A stretch of 64,000 nt of DNA from Lunularia cruciata (GCA_948567375.1 OX419757.1:35402001-35466000), one strand, 5' to 3'. Numbered from the stretch's first letter, positions 23,740-36,092 are shown. Translations and numbers: made by a program. Notes: a model not told the origin generated them from the sequence alone.

Positions 23740-24550
23740 AGTAAAATTGGTAAGAACAAGTTGTTCCGTTGAGGATATGGGTTGGAAATGACTAGAAGTG
23801 AAAGGGGATGTAACTAATCCCAAAATGGTACTTTCTTTATTATTTCCAGTTTAACCTCTTAAGAGGAAATTAATCCCAAAAATCAGTAATTTTCATCCCT
23901 GTTGTGCACTAAGGAAAAGGGAAAACTAAATATCACATTCCATACAAGTAGGTTCCAATCTACTCTGAAAGTGATGGCTCACTTCCCTACAAAGGCTCTT
24001 TCACTCCAACAACCTTTGATTATGAAGATGTGTACTACCCTTCCCTAAAGGCATAAAGTGTCTTTGCATTGGCTGAATGCCTTCACCTTTTGATTCCATG
24101 GTAGTCCCAATGCTACAACTCTAGATTGACTCTTAAGCACATTGGTTCACTCCTTTGGATCCCTCAGAACTCATACATCCTGATCAAGTACAAATACACC
24201 TCTTTGCACTTCAGCACTTACAATTCTATTGTGAAATTCCTTACCACTACTTAACACATACATTTAAGAGCACTCCAAATGGAAGTGACACAGTTTACAA
24301 AGAACTCAAAGTAGTATTTATTGAACTTGAAAGATATGGAAAATAACCAAATGACTTTGGTCCAAAGCCTTAAATACATTTTTGCTTTGCCTTGAAGGGA
24401 TCTAGAGACTAACTGGATTTCTGTAAATCTTTTATCTCTACCTACATCACACCTTGATATTGGGGAAGTAAAATCTCCATGAAGTGAAGTGTTAACCCTA
24501 CCAAGTGTATGATGAAGTGCGTTCCTTCTTGATTGCCACTTGGGTTGCCT
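23740..24550. repeat. Coil-family terminal block, diverged fragment
   Basis: The stretch after AATTGGTAAGAACAAG, with the following GAGGATA...TTGGAA segment and a later ATTGTGAAATTCCTTACCAC, runs parallel to the blocks at 24687 and at 39240/56770. It lacks the TGTGACAGC start, so it is truncated. It ends near 24552, where sequence like the coil-family upstream end (compare 61238 reversed) begins. Confidence 0.55.
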
Positions 24551-24551
24551 G

Positions 24552-24686
24552 ATCCTTTGTGGTGCTCCCATTTCTTCAAAATTTTCTTTTGTTTATCATA
24601 TCATGCTTAAGTGCTAAGACAACCATGGCAAATGATAGAATTATTGAGAGAAGTGCCTCAAATGGAGAGGTACTTGAAGGAGTGAT
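24552..24686 (+). repeat. Coil-family upstream-end fragment
   Basis: GGTGCTCCCATTTCTTCAAA and the following CTTAAGTGCTAAG...ATTATTG..GAGAAGTGC parallel the reverse complement of about 61140-61238 (GGTGGCTCCATTTCTC...). It is cut off at 24687 by the next terminal block. Confidence 0.5.
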
Positions 24687-25850
24687 TGTGACAGCCTAGT
24701 GTCAGCATATCTACAGTATAATTGGTAAGAACAAGTTTTTCCCATGAGGATACGGTTTGGAATTGGCTAGGAGTGAAGGAAAAGTCTCACTTTGTCACAA
24801 GTTTGCTACTATTACATATTTAACGTCTTGGGCATGAAAATTCCCAAAAGAGAGTATAGTACCATTTTGTAGCACACTACAGCAAAAAAAAAACCACTAA
24901 ATCACATTCATGAATGATATCTCACTGCATGAGTTCTTGAAGGTGATGATTTAGTCTATCATGTTGGTCATCGGCCAGAAAGTCCTTCCCCCATAGTTAC
25001 CTATAGAACGTATACCACAATGCCAATGAGAGCATTCTATCCTTCCAAAAAGGCACTCCTCACTGCTATACTATAGGTTCAAAATACCTTGAACTTTTTT
25101 CAATGCATGATACTTTACTACACTCACAACCATACTGCTCTCAACACGTTACCCCAACTCTATAGAGCTTCGGTGCACTCCTGCACCTCAGCACACTCTG
25201 TTCTTACTTCAAGTTTCTCACACTACTTGACTTAACAATCATGAAACATGCACCTTATTGATATTGATACACTCATGATCAAAGAGGTACTCAAGCGTTA
25301 TCCCCATAACAAAGTCAACTTTGCAAACACACAAGAAAAACACATGATTGCACATTCATGAGTTTCAACAGATAGGTATGAGATGTAATTTCAATTTATG
25401 CCGACTGAACTTGTATTAAGTTGGGGTGGCTCTCCTTATACTCTTCATTACAACAAGATGGGTTGCATCCACAATTGTGGAATACCATAACTATGAAATA
25501 AGAATAACCTTATTTTACCTTATTGGTTGTTATAGATTATCTGCTATAGCGGTGCCACCTATAGAGAGGCGCTTACGACACATTCTACCAATACTATGAC
25601 TCCAGATACCCATCAGGAGGATGGTCCCAAGAATCTGATATTTACAAAAGAATCAATTTAATGTATAGAGCCTTAATTGCTCAAAGAATACCTATCCATG
25701 TCATTGCACGGAGACATCTTATCCTGATGAAATCCCCAACTCAATGGTATTCCCATCACAATGAAGTGTCATGACAACCACAGCCCAATGGTACAATTAT
25801 ACAAGTATTGTACACCTTGATCTACTTCCATAACCCGACCCTCCTTCTCC
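24687..25850. repeat. Coil-family terminal block with TGTGACAGC end
   Basis: Starts TGTGACAGCCTAGTGTCA, the same boundary as at 39240 and, inverted, at 62670. It is followed by the shared GGTAAGAACAAG and CCATGAGGATAC segments. Distally it grades into a minus-strand coil-family ORF. The inner edge is not sharply defined. Confidence 0.6.
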
Positions 25851-25854
25851 TTTA

Positions 25855-27246
25855 CACCTCCAAATCAGCTCCTTGACATGTTTGTTGAACTCTTCCAATT
25901 CACGTTGGATACTTCTTAAGATGCTTTCAAACTTGGCATCACCATGCTTGCACAGCTTCTCTACTGGCTTGGTTATTTGTTTATTGGAGCAGGTCTTGGC
26001 TTCTAAGGCATGTATTTTTTACTTCAGCTTAGCCTAGTGAGCTTGGGTCATAAAAACCAATTCCACTTGGGTCTTCAGCCTATCAACAATCTCTTGCATG
26101 ACTGTAAGAACTTGCACTTGTTCCTTGTCTAGAGTACCATGGATGGATTGCAACTCCATCTCCTTCCTCTTCACTGACTTGTACTCAGAGGATGTGGGTT
26201 ATGTCCTCATGGTCAACCACAATCATGGACAACTCCTCGATGTGCATCTTGGCTACTTCCAAGGTGGCATCACAAGATTGCTCCTCTGAGGCCTTCTCCT
26301 TCCACAGACCATCCAACTCCTTCTTCAAGGACATCACTTCCTTGTCCCTAGCATCCAACTCCTTGACATGCTTCTTCTCCATCTCTTCTACTCACCACTT
26401 GGATCTACCCTTGATAGTTGTCAAGTTGGACCCTAGTTGGGTAATTCATTACCTCAAGCTTGTTATCTCCTCCTTCATCTTGGAGATCTTCCAATCATTC
26501 TCTTGCATACTTTCCTCCCATGTGGTATTGTAATCCACAAAGGCCTTTCTTGTTGGGTAGACCTTGCCTTCATCATTGCAAGGTCTGCCTTGACGCTATG
26601 TAATTCCTGCTTGTGCTTCATTAGCACAGTGTCATTGTCATGCTTCCAAGCCTTGTAGTTGTCAAGAAGCATAATGAATTTATCCTACTTCATCTTCAAG
26701 GAGGCTTCTTGATTTCCATAGCAGCTTTTTTGTGGAGGTGCAAATTCAAGGTGATGAATTTGCACCTCCACGAAAGTTGGGTCTTCTTCCTTTTGTAATG
26801 CCCTACTCCCTCTTTGTGGTGCTCCACGGCCATGATCACCATATTGACCTCTCTCTCCTACCCATGCTAGCTATTCTTGGAGATGGGCCATCTCTTGAGA
26901 TTCTCCTAGGTCACAATGTTGGTAGTCTTGTGCACCATACTCCTTGATTTTTGTGAGTTGGGCTTCCATGTGCAAGATGTGGGTGTTGGCTTTGACCAGC
27001 ATCTTCTTTATTGCTTGTTTTTCCCATATTGTTTTTTGGATGTGGAAGTGCAAGAAATTGATCAATCTCTTGTGATCCATTATTGGAGGGTCAATTTCTT
27101 GGTAGGCGGGTAATAGTTCTTCTAGAGTCTCTAATATTGGTCCCAACATGTAGACAACTTATGATAACAATGGAGGATAGTTGAGAGGGTACATAAAGTG
27201 CTCCTCCATGTATACAAGTAGGTTTGGCTTGGGCTTTTGTGTCTCT
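25855..27246 (-). pseudogene. Coil-family protein, C-terminal half, broken (copy W, part 2)
   Basis: On the minus strand, open pieces separated by stops encode strongly charged heptad-like sequence, e.g. KELDARDKEVMSLKKELDG near 26330 and KQELHSVKADLAMM near 26600. A more hydrophobic segment near 27100 includes LPAYQEIDPPIMDHKRLINF. This part joins to 33961-35700 once element 2 is removed, because element 2 is bracketed by a TGTGG target duplication at both joins. No enzyme domain is seen and the function is unknown. Confidence 0.55.
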
Positions 27247-27251
27247 TGTGG
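27247..27251. repeat. Target-site duplication of element 2, left copy (TGTGG)
   Basis: TGTGG immediately before the LTR at 27252; the identical copy is at 33956-33960. Confidence 0.9.
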
Positions 27252-28110
27252 TGTAATACTCCAAGGATAGGAGACCTGAAGAGAAACACACCATGAGAAA
27301 TACACACTTTCACACTCAAACGTTGGTGCCCCAAAGGAGCACCTTCTCTTTATTATATAGGTAAAGCGGATCTCCTCCAATGAAGCTCCACCATAGGATT
27401 AGGTACATAGATAGGTGACATGTCAGCAAGCTCCACCCTTGGATTACTTACTTGGATGGGTGACATGTTGGTCTTGGTCCTATCTGGTTGGTCAAACAAG
27501 CTTTGATCAGAAGGAATCTTTTAGGGAATCTTCTTGTAGGAATCTCATAATCACATGGGTGAGGTACCATTGGAAAGCTCTTGATGAGACAAAACAGTGG
27601 GGAGGGTAGGCCAGCTTACTCTCTATGGGGGGGAATCTGCACATTTTTGAGGCCTAATTCATCCGTTTAGGCCTCCAAAATTGCCTTCAAAGATTTCAAG
27701 CATATTTCGGTTCCAACTCTAGTAGTAGAAGTTCCCTTTTGGTGATACCTGTTTGAGGCCTAATTCATCCGTTTAGGCCTCCAAAATTGCCTTCAAAGAT
27801 TTCAAGCATATTTCGGTTCCAACTTTAGTAGTAGAAGTTCCCTTTTGGTGATACTTGTTTCTGATCTATTTGGTCCATCTTGTGTAACATCCTTCCAGAT
27901 GTTACCAATCCAATTCTCACCTTCAAATCATATGTCTAGCTATTGGTTCTAAGGTTTTCAAATCTATTTTGGTTTTATGCCCCATTAGTAGAAGTACACT
28001 TTTGGTGATACTTCTATCTAATCTATTTTGACCATTATGTATAACATCGTTCCAGATGTTACCAAACCAAATTTCATATCTAGATCATATGGCTAGCTCT
28101 TGGTATTACA
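27252..28110 (-). repeat. 3' LTR of element 2 (859 bp)
   Basis: Plus-strand TGTAATACTCC to TTGGTATTACA. It is about 105 bp longer than its partner at 33202-33955 because of an internal 106-bp tandem duplication. It carries TATATAATAA (reverse complement of about 27351-27360) as probable TATA element. Confidence 0.92.
27646..27857. repeat. 106-bp tandem duplication inside the element 2 3' LTR
   Basis: TTTGAGGCCTAATTCATCCG begins at 27646 and again at 27752. The two units are nearly identical (CTCTAG versus CTTTAG is one difference). The partner LTR has a single unit, so the duplication arose after insertion or during reverse transcription. Confidence 0.92.
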
Positions 28111-28127
28111 AACCTCCCTCCTTTTAA
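28111..28127 (-). other. Polypurine tract of element 2
   Basis: Minus-strand reading is AAAAGGAGGGAGGTT, directly abutting the 3' LTR. Confidence 0.85.
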
Positions 28128-28189
28128 GACGCAATGTCCTCGTTGTGCAACTGTTGCTCAAATGCTTGCACCAACATTGGTGCATGTGT

Positions 28190-31100
28190 CAAATTGGCAT
28201 TGGGTTCCTAGGTTGCTTCATAGAGGGGGTAACCTTTCCACTGGACAAGAGAATCCACCCGTGGATGACGAGTACTACGCATGCATTTTTGGAGAATACG
28301 TTCCACCTCATATTCCTCATTGCCATCAATGAGTGACGGACAAGGTCAAATATCTTGTGTGGAATGACCCAAGCCTGATCAAGAAGCATATCTGCATAGT
28401 AGGGAAACATGGAACACTGGATGGATCTTCATGTGTGGTGGTAGCTCAAGGTGATAGGCCACAGCGCCGACTCGACGGAGAATTGAGAAAGGTCCAATAA
28501 AACGAGGTCTGAGCTTACGAGATCCCACTAATGTGAGGTTGGTTGTCAATAGCCACACCCGATCCCCAACATTGAACTCCATGTGCCTATGATGTGCATC
28601 AGCATACTGCTTCTGGCAATTTTGTGCAATTTGTAATTTGTGATTAGCGCTCTCCACCCCTTGTTGGATTCTAGAAACAAATGAGTTGACTACATCGACC
28701 TTGGTAGCCACCGGACATATCTTCATCAAGCTGGAAGGTGTGAAGGGATGCTCACCATACATGAGGAAGAACAGAGTGACCTGGTTAGATGCATTCACTG
28801 AATTGTTGTCAGTGAATTCCACCAACAAGAGAAGGGTGTCTCACCTCTCTTGCTCTTCTAAGGTGAAGCCGCGTAACATGTCTTCAATAGTGCAATTAGC
28901 CCGCTCAGTTTGTCCATCTATTTGTGTGTGGTAAGCTGTGGACATGGCCAACTTGGTTTTGAAGAAACCAAAGAGGGTGCACCAAAACAAACTGGTGAAT
29001 TGAGTACCCCTATCGGTGATGAGTACTCGAGACAAGCCATGGTAAGAGAAGAGTGCATCTAAGTATAATTGAGCAAGTTGTGGAGCGGTCACTTCCTTGG
29101 TGGTAGGGCGCACATGAATCATTTTGCTGAGCCGGTCCACAAAGACCACAATGGAGTCGAATCCTGATGTGGTCTTGGGTAATTCACAGACGAGATCCAT
29201 ACACACCTATTCCCAACGTTGTGTAGGAGTAGGGAGAGGTTGTAGGAGCCCTGCAAGAGCTTGATTAGAAGCTTTCTTTTGTTGACAAAGTAAGCAACTG
29301 CACACATAGTCCATCACATCATTGTTCATCTTGGGCTAATATTAATGGCGTTGGACTGCATCCAAGGTCTTGTCCACTCCAACATGACCTCCAATGGCCG
29401 AATCATGACATTCCGCTAGAATGGTGGTGCACAATTCTGGGACATTTGGAATCCATAATTTGCCATCACAAAAGGTGAGTCCTTAGGTACTCATGATGCC
29501 TTTGGATGATTGCCCTTCTACAATCTTTGGATCAGTTTTTTTAACCGCCAGAATTTCTAGCCAAAATTTAGGGTTAATCTGAACTTCTGCCACCAAGTTG
29601 TTTTCCATTGGCATGCGGGTGAATGCATCTGCAAGTTGCTTTTTACCTTCAACGTAGGTGATTGTCATGTTGAAGCGTTGTTGCCACATTTGTCCCATCG
29701 AATCTAGCAATGAGATAGATCCTTCTACGTCTCGAGGTAGACCAGAGGTTTGTGGTCTATCTTTACCACAAATGCCTTCTCACCCAAATAGTGCTTCCAA
29801 TGCTTGGTTGCCAGGACGATGGCCAACTCTTCTCATTCTATGGTGTGGTAGTTGCGCTCTACCAATGACAAATTTTGAGAGAAATATGCAATGTGATGTC
29901 ATCCGTCATGTCACTCTTGTTGTAGGACTGCTCCGATTGCTATGCCTGATGTGTCTGTAGCCAACTTGATTGGACGTTTTGGGTCATACCACTTCAAGAT
30001 TGGTGCATGTAGCAAGGCGGCTTTCAATTCTTGAAAGGCCAACTCTTGTGCGGTTCCCCATGTCCACTTCTTCTCCTTGCCAAGCAATGTTGTTAAAGGT
30101 TGTGCAACCTTGGAGAAGTCCTTGACAAATTGACGATAGAATCCCATCAAACCCAAGAAGCTCTTGAGTTGACTCTGATCTTCTTAAGCAGTCCATTTTT
30201 TAATGACCTCTATTTTATTTTTCAATACTTGAATACCCTCTGCACTTACTCTATGCCCCAAGTAGTCTACTTCAGACTTGCCAAACTCACACTTTGAGAT
30301 TTTGGCATACAATCAATTCTGTCTTAGAATCTGGAGGACTTCTCGTAGATCCTGTTTGTGTTCCGTCATTGTGCTATTGTATACTAAGATGTCATCCAAG
30401 AAGGCAATGACAAACTTATCCAAATATGGACGGAATATGTCATTCATTAGACTCATGAAAGTGGCAGGTGCATTGGTGAGACCAAAAGGCATCACGAGAT
30501 ACTCGAAGTAGCCATACCTGGTTCGAAAGGTAGACTTATACACATCTTACTCTAAAATTTAGATTTGATTTTAACCACTCCGTAAATCTGGTTTGGTGAA
30601 GTGTCTTGCTCCATTGAGTTGATCAAATAGATCATCCATGCAAGGTAAGGAGTATTTGTTCTTCACTGTTTGTTGATTGAGACCCCGATAGTCAATGCAC
30701 ATGTGCATTGTACCGTCTTTCTTCTTCACAAACAAGACCGGAGCCCCATATGGTAAGACGTTAGGTTGGATGAACTCTTTCTGCAGCATCTCCTCAATTT
30801 GATTCTTGCATTCCTCCAACTCATGAGATGATAGGCAATATGGGGCCTTACAAGGAGGTGACTTTCTTGGGAGAACCTCAATTTTATGATCTACTCTCCT
30901 TTTTGGTGGTAATCTTGAGGGTAGATCATCAGGTTAGACATCTTGAAACTCATTTAAGACATCCTTCAGTTTCTTGGGAATTTCTCTCTTGAGTTGTGCA
31001 CTCTGGACTTCTCTTATTAGACCCATGAAACACCTATCAGTCTTACAGGTAGTTGTTGTCCCTATGACATACAAAGGCAATTCTTGCCTATGTGGTTTTT

Positions 31101-31448
31101 ATTTAACCCCAATGATCGACCATTGGTAGGTTCTCACTACTTTCTTCCTCCAATCTACCATAGGGTTGTAATGCTCCATCCATGGCATACCTAAGATTGC
31201 ATCATAACGAGCTAATTGTATCACTTGCCACTCAATTGCTTCTTGATATTTTCCTACAGAGAGTGTCTGTAGGAAAATCTAATCCTCTCTGTTTGTCCAT
31301 TTGGTAAATTTACTTCTTCACTCTCATTTCTCTCTAGATCCATTCCCAATCTTATTGCAATAGAGTGAGACGGGAAATTCTCCGTGGCTCTTGGATCTAT
31401 TAACACTCTCACTTGATTGCCTTCTAGGACCCCATTCACTACAATCAA
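28190..31448 (-). pseudogene. pol of element 2 (PR-RT-RNaseH-INT-chromodomain), broken
   Basis: Protease at 31254-31448 has VRVLIDPRATENF, where the expected D-S/T-G is D-P-R. RT pieces at 30571-30819 ([11 protein letters not shown]) and 30313-30543 ([21 protein letters not shown]) are separated by stops. RNase H fragments are at 29911-30156 (TDTSGIAIGAVLQQE) and 29483-29710. Integrase is at 28379-29330 (VFVDRLSKMIH, DRGTQFTS, QIDGQTERANC, then a GPF module near 28500). In the downstream frame a chromodomain is readable near 28190-28335 (EEYEVERILQ, LVQWKGYPLYEAT), with a TAG where a Trp is expected. The chromodomain makes this a chromovirus. It cannot produce active Pol. Confidence 0.88.
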
Positions 31449-31649
31449 TTGTGAGGTTGCCTTTTGGTACCTTTGTGCACTCGTCTTCTTCCTTCCCTTG
31501 CTTTTCTACTTCCTTATTGAGCCAGTAAGGCCACGAGGTACATTTACTGGCAATCTTTGTTTTCCAAAATGATTTCCACCTCCTCCTCTTCAGTGTCTCT
31601 CCATGTTGTTCAAAGATTGCTTGTATGAAGGTCAAGGGCCTTTGGGGAG

Positions 31650-32561
31650 TCAAGCACGATAGTTGGTAGATATATGCCCAATACGACCACAATTGTAACA
31701 ACGGCGTTGTTCTCCTTGAGTTCCTTCTCCTCGTGGGACTCCATCTCTCCGTTCTTCTACCCGTCCCCGTTCTCCTTGAAGCGGTCGTGCTCCTCGGTCT
31801 TGAAACCAAAGGTTGCCCAGTTCCATTGGTACTGGTCCACCCATAAGTGGCATTTCTGCCCGATAATGTTGAGATGGAACTACTCCTTCACCTCCACCTA
31901 ATGCTCCTGCTATTCTTTGAGCACAAGCACTGGCTTCAAATATCGTGTGAGGATTTTGTACCATGACTTCTTGGTGAATCCGCTCCTTCAACCCTCGTTT
32001 GAAATTGTCGAGAGCCTCTACTGGACTCATGTCAGTTATTGCGACTTGTAGATCCAAAAATGCCTCTATATACTCTTGTATGATGTTCTTCTATTTCAAT
32101 CCCCATAGTCGGATCCGGGCCATCTGCACAGAATCCACCGATTGGAAATTCTTCCACAATCCTTCTTGCATTGCTATCCATGTGACCTCCCTTCTCTTGG
32201 CCAACATGGATCGTTCCGAAGCGTTGAACCATGTGAGGGCTTTATTGATCAAGTACCCACATGCAAACACGCATGCAGCATGCTCGGTGATCACTGTTGA
32301 GAACAACCAAAAATATCGATTCATTCTTGAGATCCAATTCTCCACTACTTCCATCGTAAGCTGCCCCTTGTAAGGCTTGATGTTGCAGGTCTTCTTCATC
32401 CGGAGTAGTAATGTGGCTTCATCATTGATAGGGTTTGTAGGCACAGGTGCCTCTCCAAGTACTTTAATTGCAAGTATTGGATTTTGAGACGGCTCTTCAT
32501 CTTGCATTGCTTGATCATTCTTGAGGGTCTGCACTTGACTTTGTAACGCCTCTATGGTCAT
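31650..32561 (-). pseudogene. gag of element 2, frameshifted
   Basis: The N-terminal part at 32091-32561 starts MTIEALQSQVQTLKND and has the Gag core (WISRMNRYFWL...YLINKALTWF). It shifts frame near 32060-32090. The second part at 31650-32057 ends in a CCHC-type knuckle CYNCGRIGHISTNY, whose last Cys is lost to Tyr. The untranslated leader occupies about 32560-33186. Confidence 0.85.
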
Positions 32562-33188
32562 CTTAATCTCTCAAAATTTGTTCAACATCCCTTGCATTCC
32601 TTGCACCAAGTCTTGCAACTACGGATCCATGGTTCTTGTAACACTCAATTGCTATACTCTAAACTTCAATAGAGAGTTAATATAATCACTCTGGAGAGCA
32701 CACGAACCATTGGGACCTCAGAAGCTACCACTTGTTGGTAATATTCCTCACCAAAATTCTTGACCACAAAATCCCTAAACATCACTTTTGGTCTCACTAC
32801 ATAACGAATTGCTACTTGAGTATTAAAAGGGAAAGGATTTGGGACATTCAAATTCATCACAACAAAATATAAATTGTCAAATCCCACTCTTTATCATAAA
32901 TCACTACAGGAAAATTCACTAGGTTTGGCAAATTCATTATTGTATCCATGAACTTTGCTCCGAAGTGAAAAACCAAATACACTCTCACTTGCTCGTGCTG
33001 AATGTACATAATCTTGATGTTGAATGGATTCAAGAATGGAAAGCAAGGCATTGGATATTGTCCTCCCGGAGCATCCATTCTATCCTCCTAATCTACCAAT
33101 TACACCAGAATGTCTCTCCTCAAAATTACTCAGTCTCAGTAGCCCATGTTCTTCCAAGAGGGGTGATCCGCTCTCTTGGACAACACTT

Positions 33189-33200
33189 GCTCTGATACCA
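33189..33200 (-). other. Primer binding site of element 2
   Basis: Minus-strand TGGTATCAGAGC, the canonical plant initiator tRNA-Met complement, one base inside the 5' LTR. Confidence 0.95.
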
Positions 33201-33201
33201 T

Positions 33202-33955
33202 TGTAATACTCCTAGGATAGGAGACATGAAGAGAAATACACCATGAGAAACACACACTTTCACACTCAAACTACGATGCCCCAAAGGAGCACCTTCTCTT
33301 TATTATATAGGTAAAGCGGATCTCCTCTAATGAAGCTCCACCATAGGATTAGGTACATAGATAGATGACATGTCAGCAAGCTCCGCCCTTGGATTACTTA
33401 CTTGGATGGGTGACATGTTGGTCCTGGTCCTATCTAGTTGGTCAAAAAAGCTTTGATTGGAGGGAATCTTTTAGGGAATCTTCTTGTAGGAATCTCAGAA
33501 TCACATGGGTGAGGTACCATTGGAAAGCTATCGATGAGACAAAGCAAGGGTGAAGGAAGGCCAGTCATTCCTTTGTTTGGGAGGGGTCAACACATTTTTG
33601 AGGCCTAATTCATCCGTTTAGGCCTCTGAAATTGCCTTCAAAGATTTAAGGCTTAATTCGGTTCCAACTCTATTAGTAGAAATCTCCTTTTGGTGATACC
33701 TCTTTCTGATCTATTCAGTCCATCCTGTGAAACATCCTTCCACATGTTACTAACCCAATTCTCACCTTCAAGTCATATGTCTAGCTATTGGTTCTAAGGT
33801 TTTCAAATCTATTTTGGTTTTATGCCCTATAAGTAGAAGTACCCTTTCGGTGATACTTCTATCTGATATATTTTTATCATCATGTATAACATCATTCCAG
33901 ATGCTACCAAACCAAATTTCACATCTAGATCATATGGCTAGCTCTTGGTATTACA
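33202..33955 (-). repeat. 5' LTR of element 2 (754 bp)
   Basis: Partner of 27252-28110 with the same ends. TATATAATAA in reverse at about 33301-33310. It lacks the 106-bp duplication. Confidence 0.92.
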
Positions 33956-33960
33956 TGTGG
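33956..33960. repeat. Target-site duplication of element 2, right copy (TGTGG)
   Basis: Identical to 27247-27251. Confidence 0.9.
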
Positions 33961-35700
33961 TGGAGTTAGGACAACTTCACTAACTTGTGGGAGGTCTCAA
34001 GTTGGAGCAAGGATCATTATGGGACGTTGCACTTGTGGTACTCCCAAGGTGCTTGAAAATTCCCCTTCTTTGGTTCAAGACTCATTCACCACAGTCTCCT
34101 TGAGTCTAACACTCTTAGGAGGGGAGGTGAATTCCGCAATAATTCAGTCCAGGTCCAAGGACACTTGTCTTCTTGGTTCTTTCTCCTTCTCCCCACTCAA
34201 AAGTCTTCTTCCACTCAAAATAGTGAGGGTAGGACAATATCAATCATTTGTTCCTAAGGTGGAGCTACCACTTGATGAGTGTCTCCTTGAGGGATAGTTG
34301 CAACCTGAATTGCCACCTCTTCTTTGTGTATTGGTGTTGGAGGATAAGTCTTATTCTATAATCTAGATATTGGGATCCCCTCCTTGTCATCCACCACAAC
34401 ATCTCTTTGGTCTTGGACGGCCTAGTCTGGCATGTCTGACTCTAATGTTGTCACAAGAGTGGATTGAACTTCCACTCTTGCATCCTCTCTTGCTTCAGCC
34501 TTGTCAAAAGATACCTTGATCTTGGAGTTTTCTTGCTCTAAGAGCAGTACTCTTGTAGCTAGTAAATTTTCCCTCTCTTGTGCTACAAGCACAAGGGTTT
34601 TGATAGGGCCGCCTTGTAAGTCTTGGTCACCTCCTCTATCACTTCCTAATCTGAATTTATCATGGACCTAGGAAGTCTCATCCTCCAAAGAGTGTCCACT
34701 ACTTGATGGTTCAGCCGGTGTCTCTCCCAATCCTTCATGGAGTCACAACCACCTTTCATTTTTTTGGTTCCCTCACCAATAGCCTTGTCAATAGGCATCT
34801 ATTTGCCTATCTTTTGGTATTTCATGTAGGTGTTCTTACACCTCTTGATCTCACCTTCATATCCCGGTTGGCATTAGTAATACCCTAAGGGATAGTAATA
34901 CGTCAAGAAGAGCTTCATCTCCTCCTTCTGCAATAGTCTTATCCTAATATAAAAGTGTAGCACAAATGGTGAGAGGAAAGTAGGTCCTCTCATCATCTGT
35001 AATTGCTTTGTAAGCTCTTAGGTGCAATGATAGAACATCTTTGCCTAGTCTGCAAGTTTGCCTTCATGTAGTAGTTGGAAGAAGGTTGCTTGCCCATTTC
35101 TCACATAAGTTGTTTGCAAAGATCTAAACAACTTCATCACCAAGGAGACAATAGTGTGCCAAGTAGGGTTGTGATATCCTTGCACCTTCCAACCATTCTT
35201 TGTCTTCTTATGTTTGAACAAGGATACAAACTTCCTTGTCATTCTTCCAATGGTCAGGGCCAATCTTGATCAAGGTGCATTGCTCTTGGTGTTGAATTAA
35301 ACCTGAGCACTTTTTGCCAGTTCTCCTCCATCCATGCACAATGTTTCCTCTCAAGTCAAAGAAATTTGGGTTCTTCTTCTCCTTGATTTCTACTACCATT
35401 GGAAGGTATGCAAAAACCCAAATCCACAATAAGTAGTGCAAATATGTTGAATTCAAGTACTCAACATAGCAACAATGTGTCAATTTCTCTACCCCAAGCA
35501 ATTGCATTATGACACTAGACTTCTTCTTTGGGGAAGACATCATGATAAAAAGTTGCAACTCAAATCCGATCCTCACTTGCACTCTCAATCCCAATCACCC
35601 GCTCTTGCAATCTCTTGAATTGCTCAAAGGTTCTAAGCTCTTCTTGCTTCTAAAAGGTTCCCACCCACACAATTTCAAATGCTCCAAGAATGGTTAGAGC
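33961..35700 (-). pseudogene. Coil-family protein, N-terminal half, broken (copy W, part 1)
   Basis: The minus-strand piece at 35045-35263 has NGWKVQGYHNPTWHTIVSLV followed by MKLF and NGQATFF. This lines up with NKWSVASYKYPAQQAIVETV, MKLF and NDQAMFF in the plus-strand copy at 37414. The piece at 35208-35594 is upstream of it. Further down (34400-34900) the frame is broken and coil-like. It continues at 27246 after removal of element 2. Confidence 0.6.
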
Positions 35701-36065
35701 ATTAAGACAATTCAATCAAACTTTACCTCCTTGTAAGGTGCTACATTTATACATTTCAATTGATCCATTTGAGATTATAGTGAGCATTTTTGGTGAAGCA
35801 TCATGGTCCATGCATGTATGAAGTGGCACAAAGACTGATGGAGAAAAAAACTGGTTCTTCATCTTACATGTCAGTTCCTAGTTAAACATGAAGTTGAAGC
35901 GTTACTTATTGATGGCAACTCTTGACAACTCTCTCCCACTCGTGTTCATGGTACCACTTCCCTCTCCTTTGTGACTCTTTAGGAACTTTATGGCAATTGA
36001 GGTATAAGCTATACTTTATAACTTCAAGCATCATTGTACTTAACATGATCTGCTTATTTGGGTAA
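35701..36065. other. Spacer between two head-to-head coil-family copies
   Basis: Non-coding as far as I can see. Probably the upstream part of copy W. No LTR or promoter motif recognised. Confidence 0.4.
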
Positions 36066-36092
36066 AACAACAACAACAACAACAACAACAAC
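36066..36092. repeat. (AAC)9 microsatellite
   Basis: Nine perfect AAC units, at the point where homology between the plus-strand coil-family copy and the minus-strand upstream region near 61.1 kb begins. Confidence 0.95.

Larger units (their letters stand above)
27252..33955 (-). mobile_element. Element 2: full-length but inactivated Ty3/gypsy chromovirus (6704 bp)
   Basis: LTRs at both ends (TGTAATAC...GTATTACA), a perfect 5-bp target duplication, a canonical tRNA-iMet primer site, a polypurine tract, and the order gag, PR, RT, RNaseH, INT, chromodomain on the minus strand. Each coding region is broken by stops and frameshifts. It is inserted in a coil-family ORF. The same family recurs as element 4. 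Confidence 0.93.

Noticed and set aside
26098-27113. Plus-strand ORFs in 26.1-27.1 kb
   Set aside because: They are antisense shadows of the minus-strand coil-family reading; the minus strand gives heptad-like charged sequence and the plus strand gives nothing recognisable.
27415-27609. ORF repeated at 33365-33553
   Set aside because: The two near-identical translations arise only because both lie in the LTRs of element 2; no evidence of a protein.
36066-36092. CRISPR-like or tandem array
   Set aside because: It is a simple AAC trinucleotide repeat; no spaced repeats of CRISPR type exist in the window.
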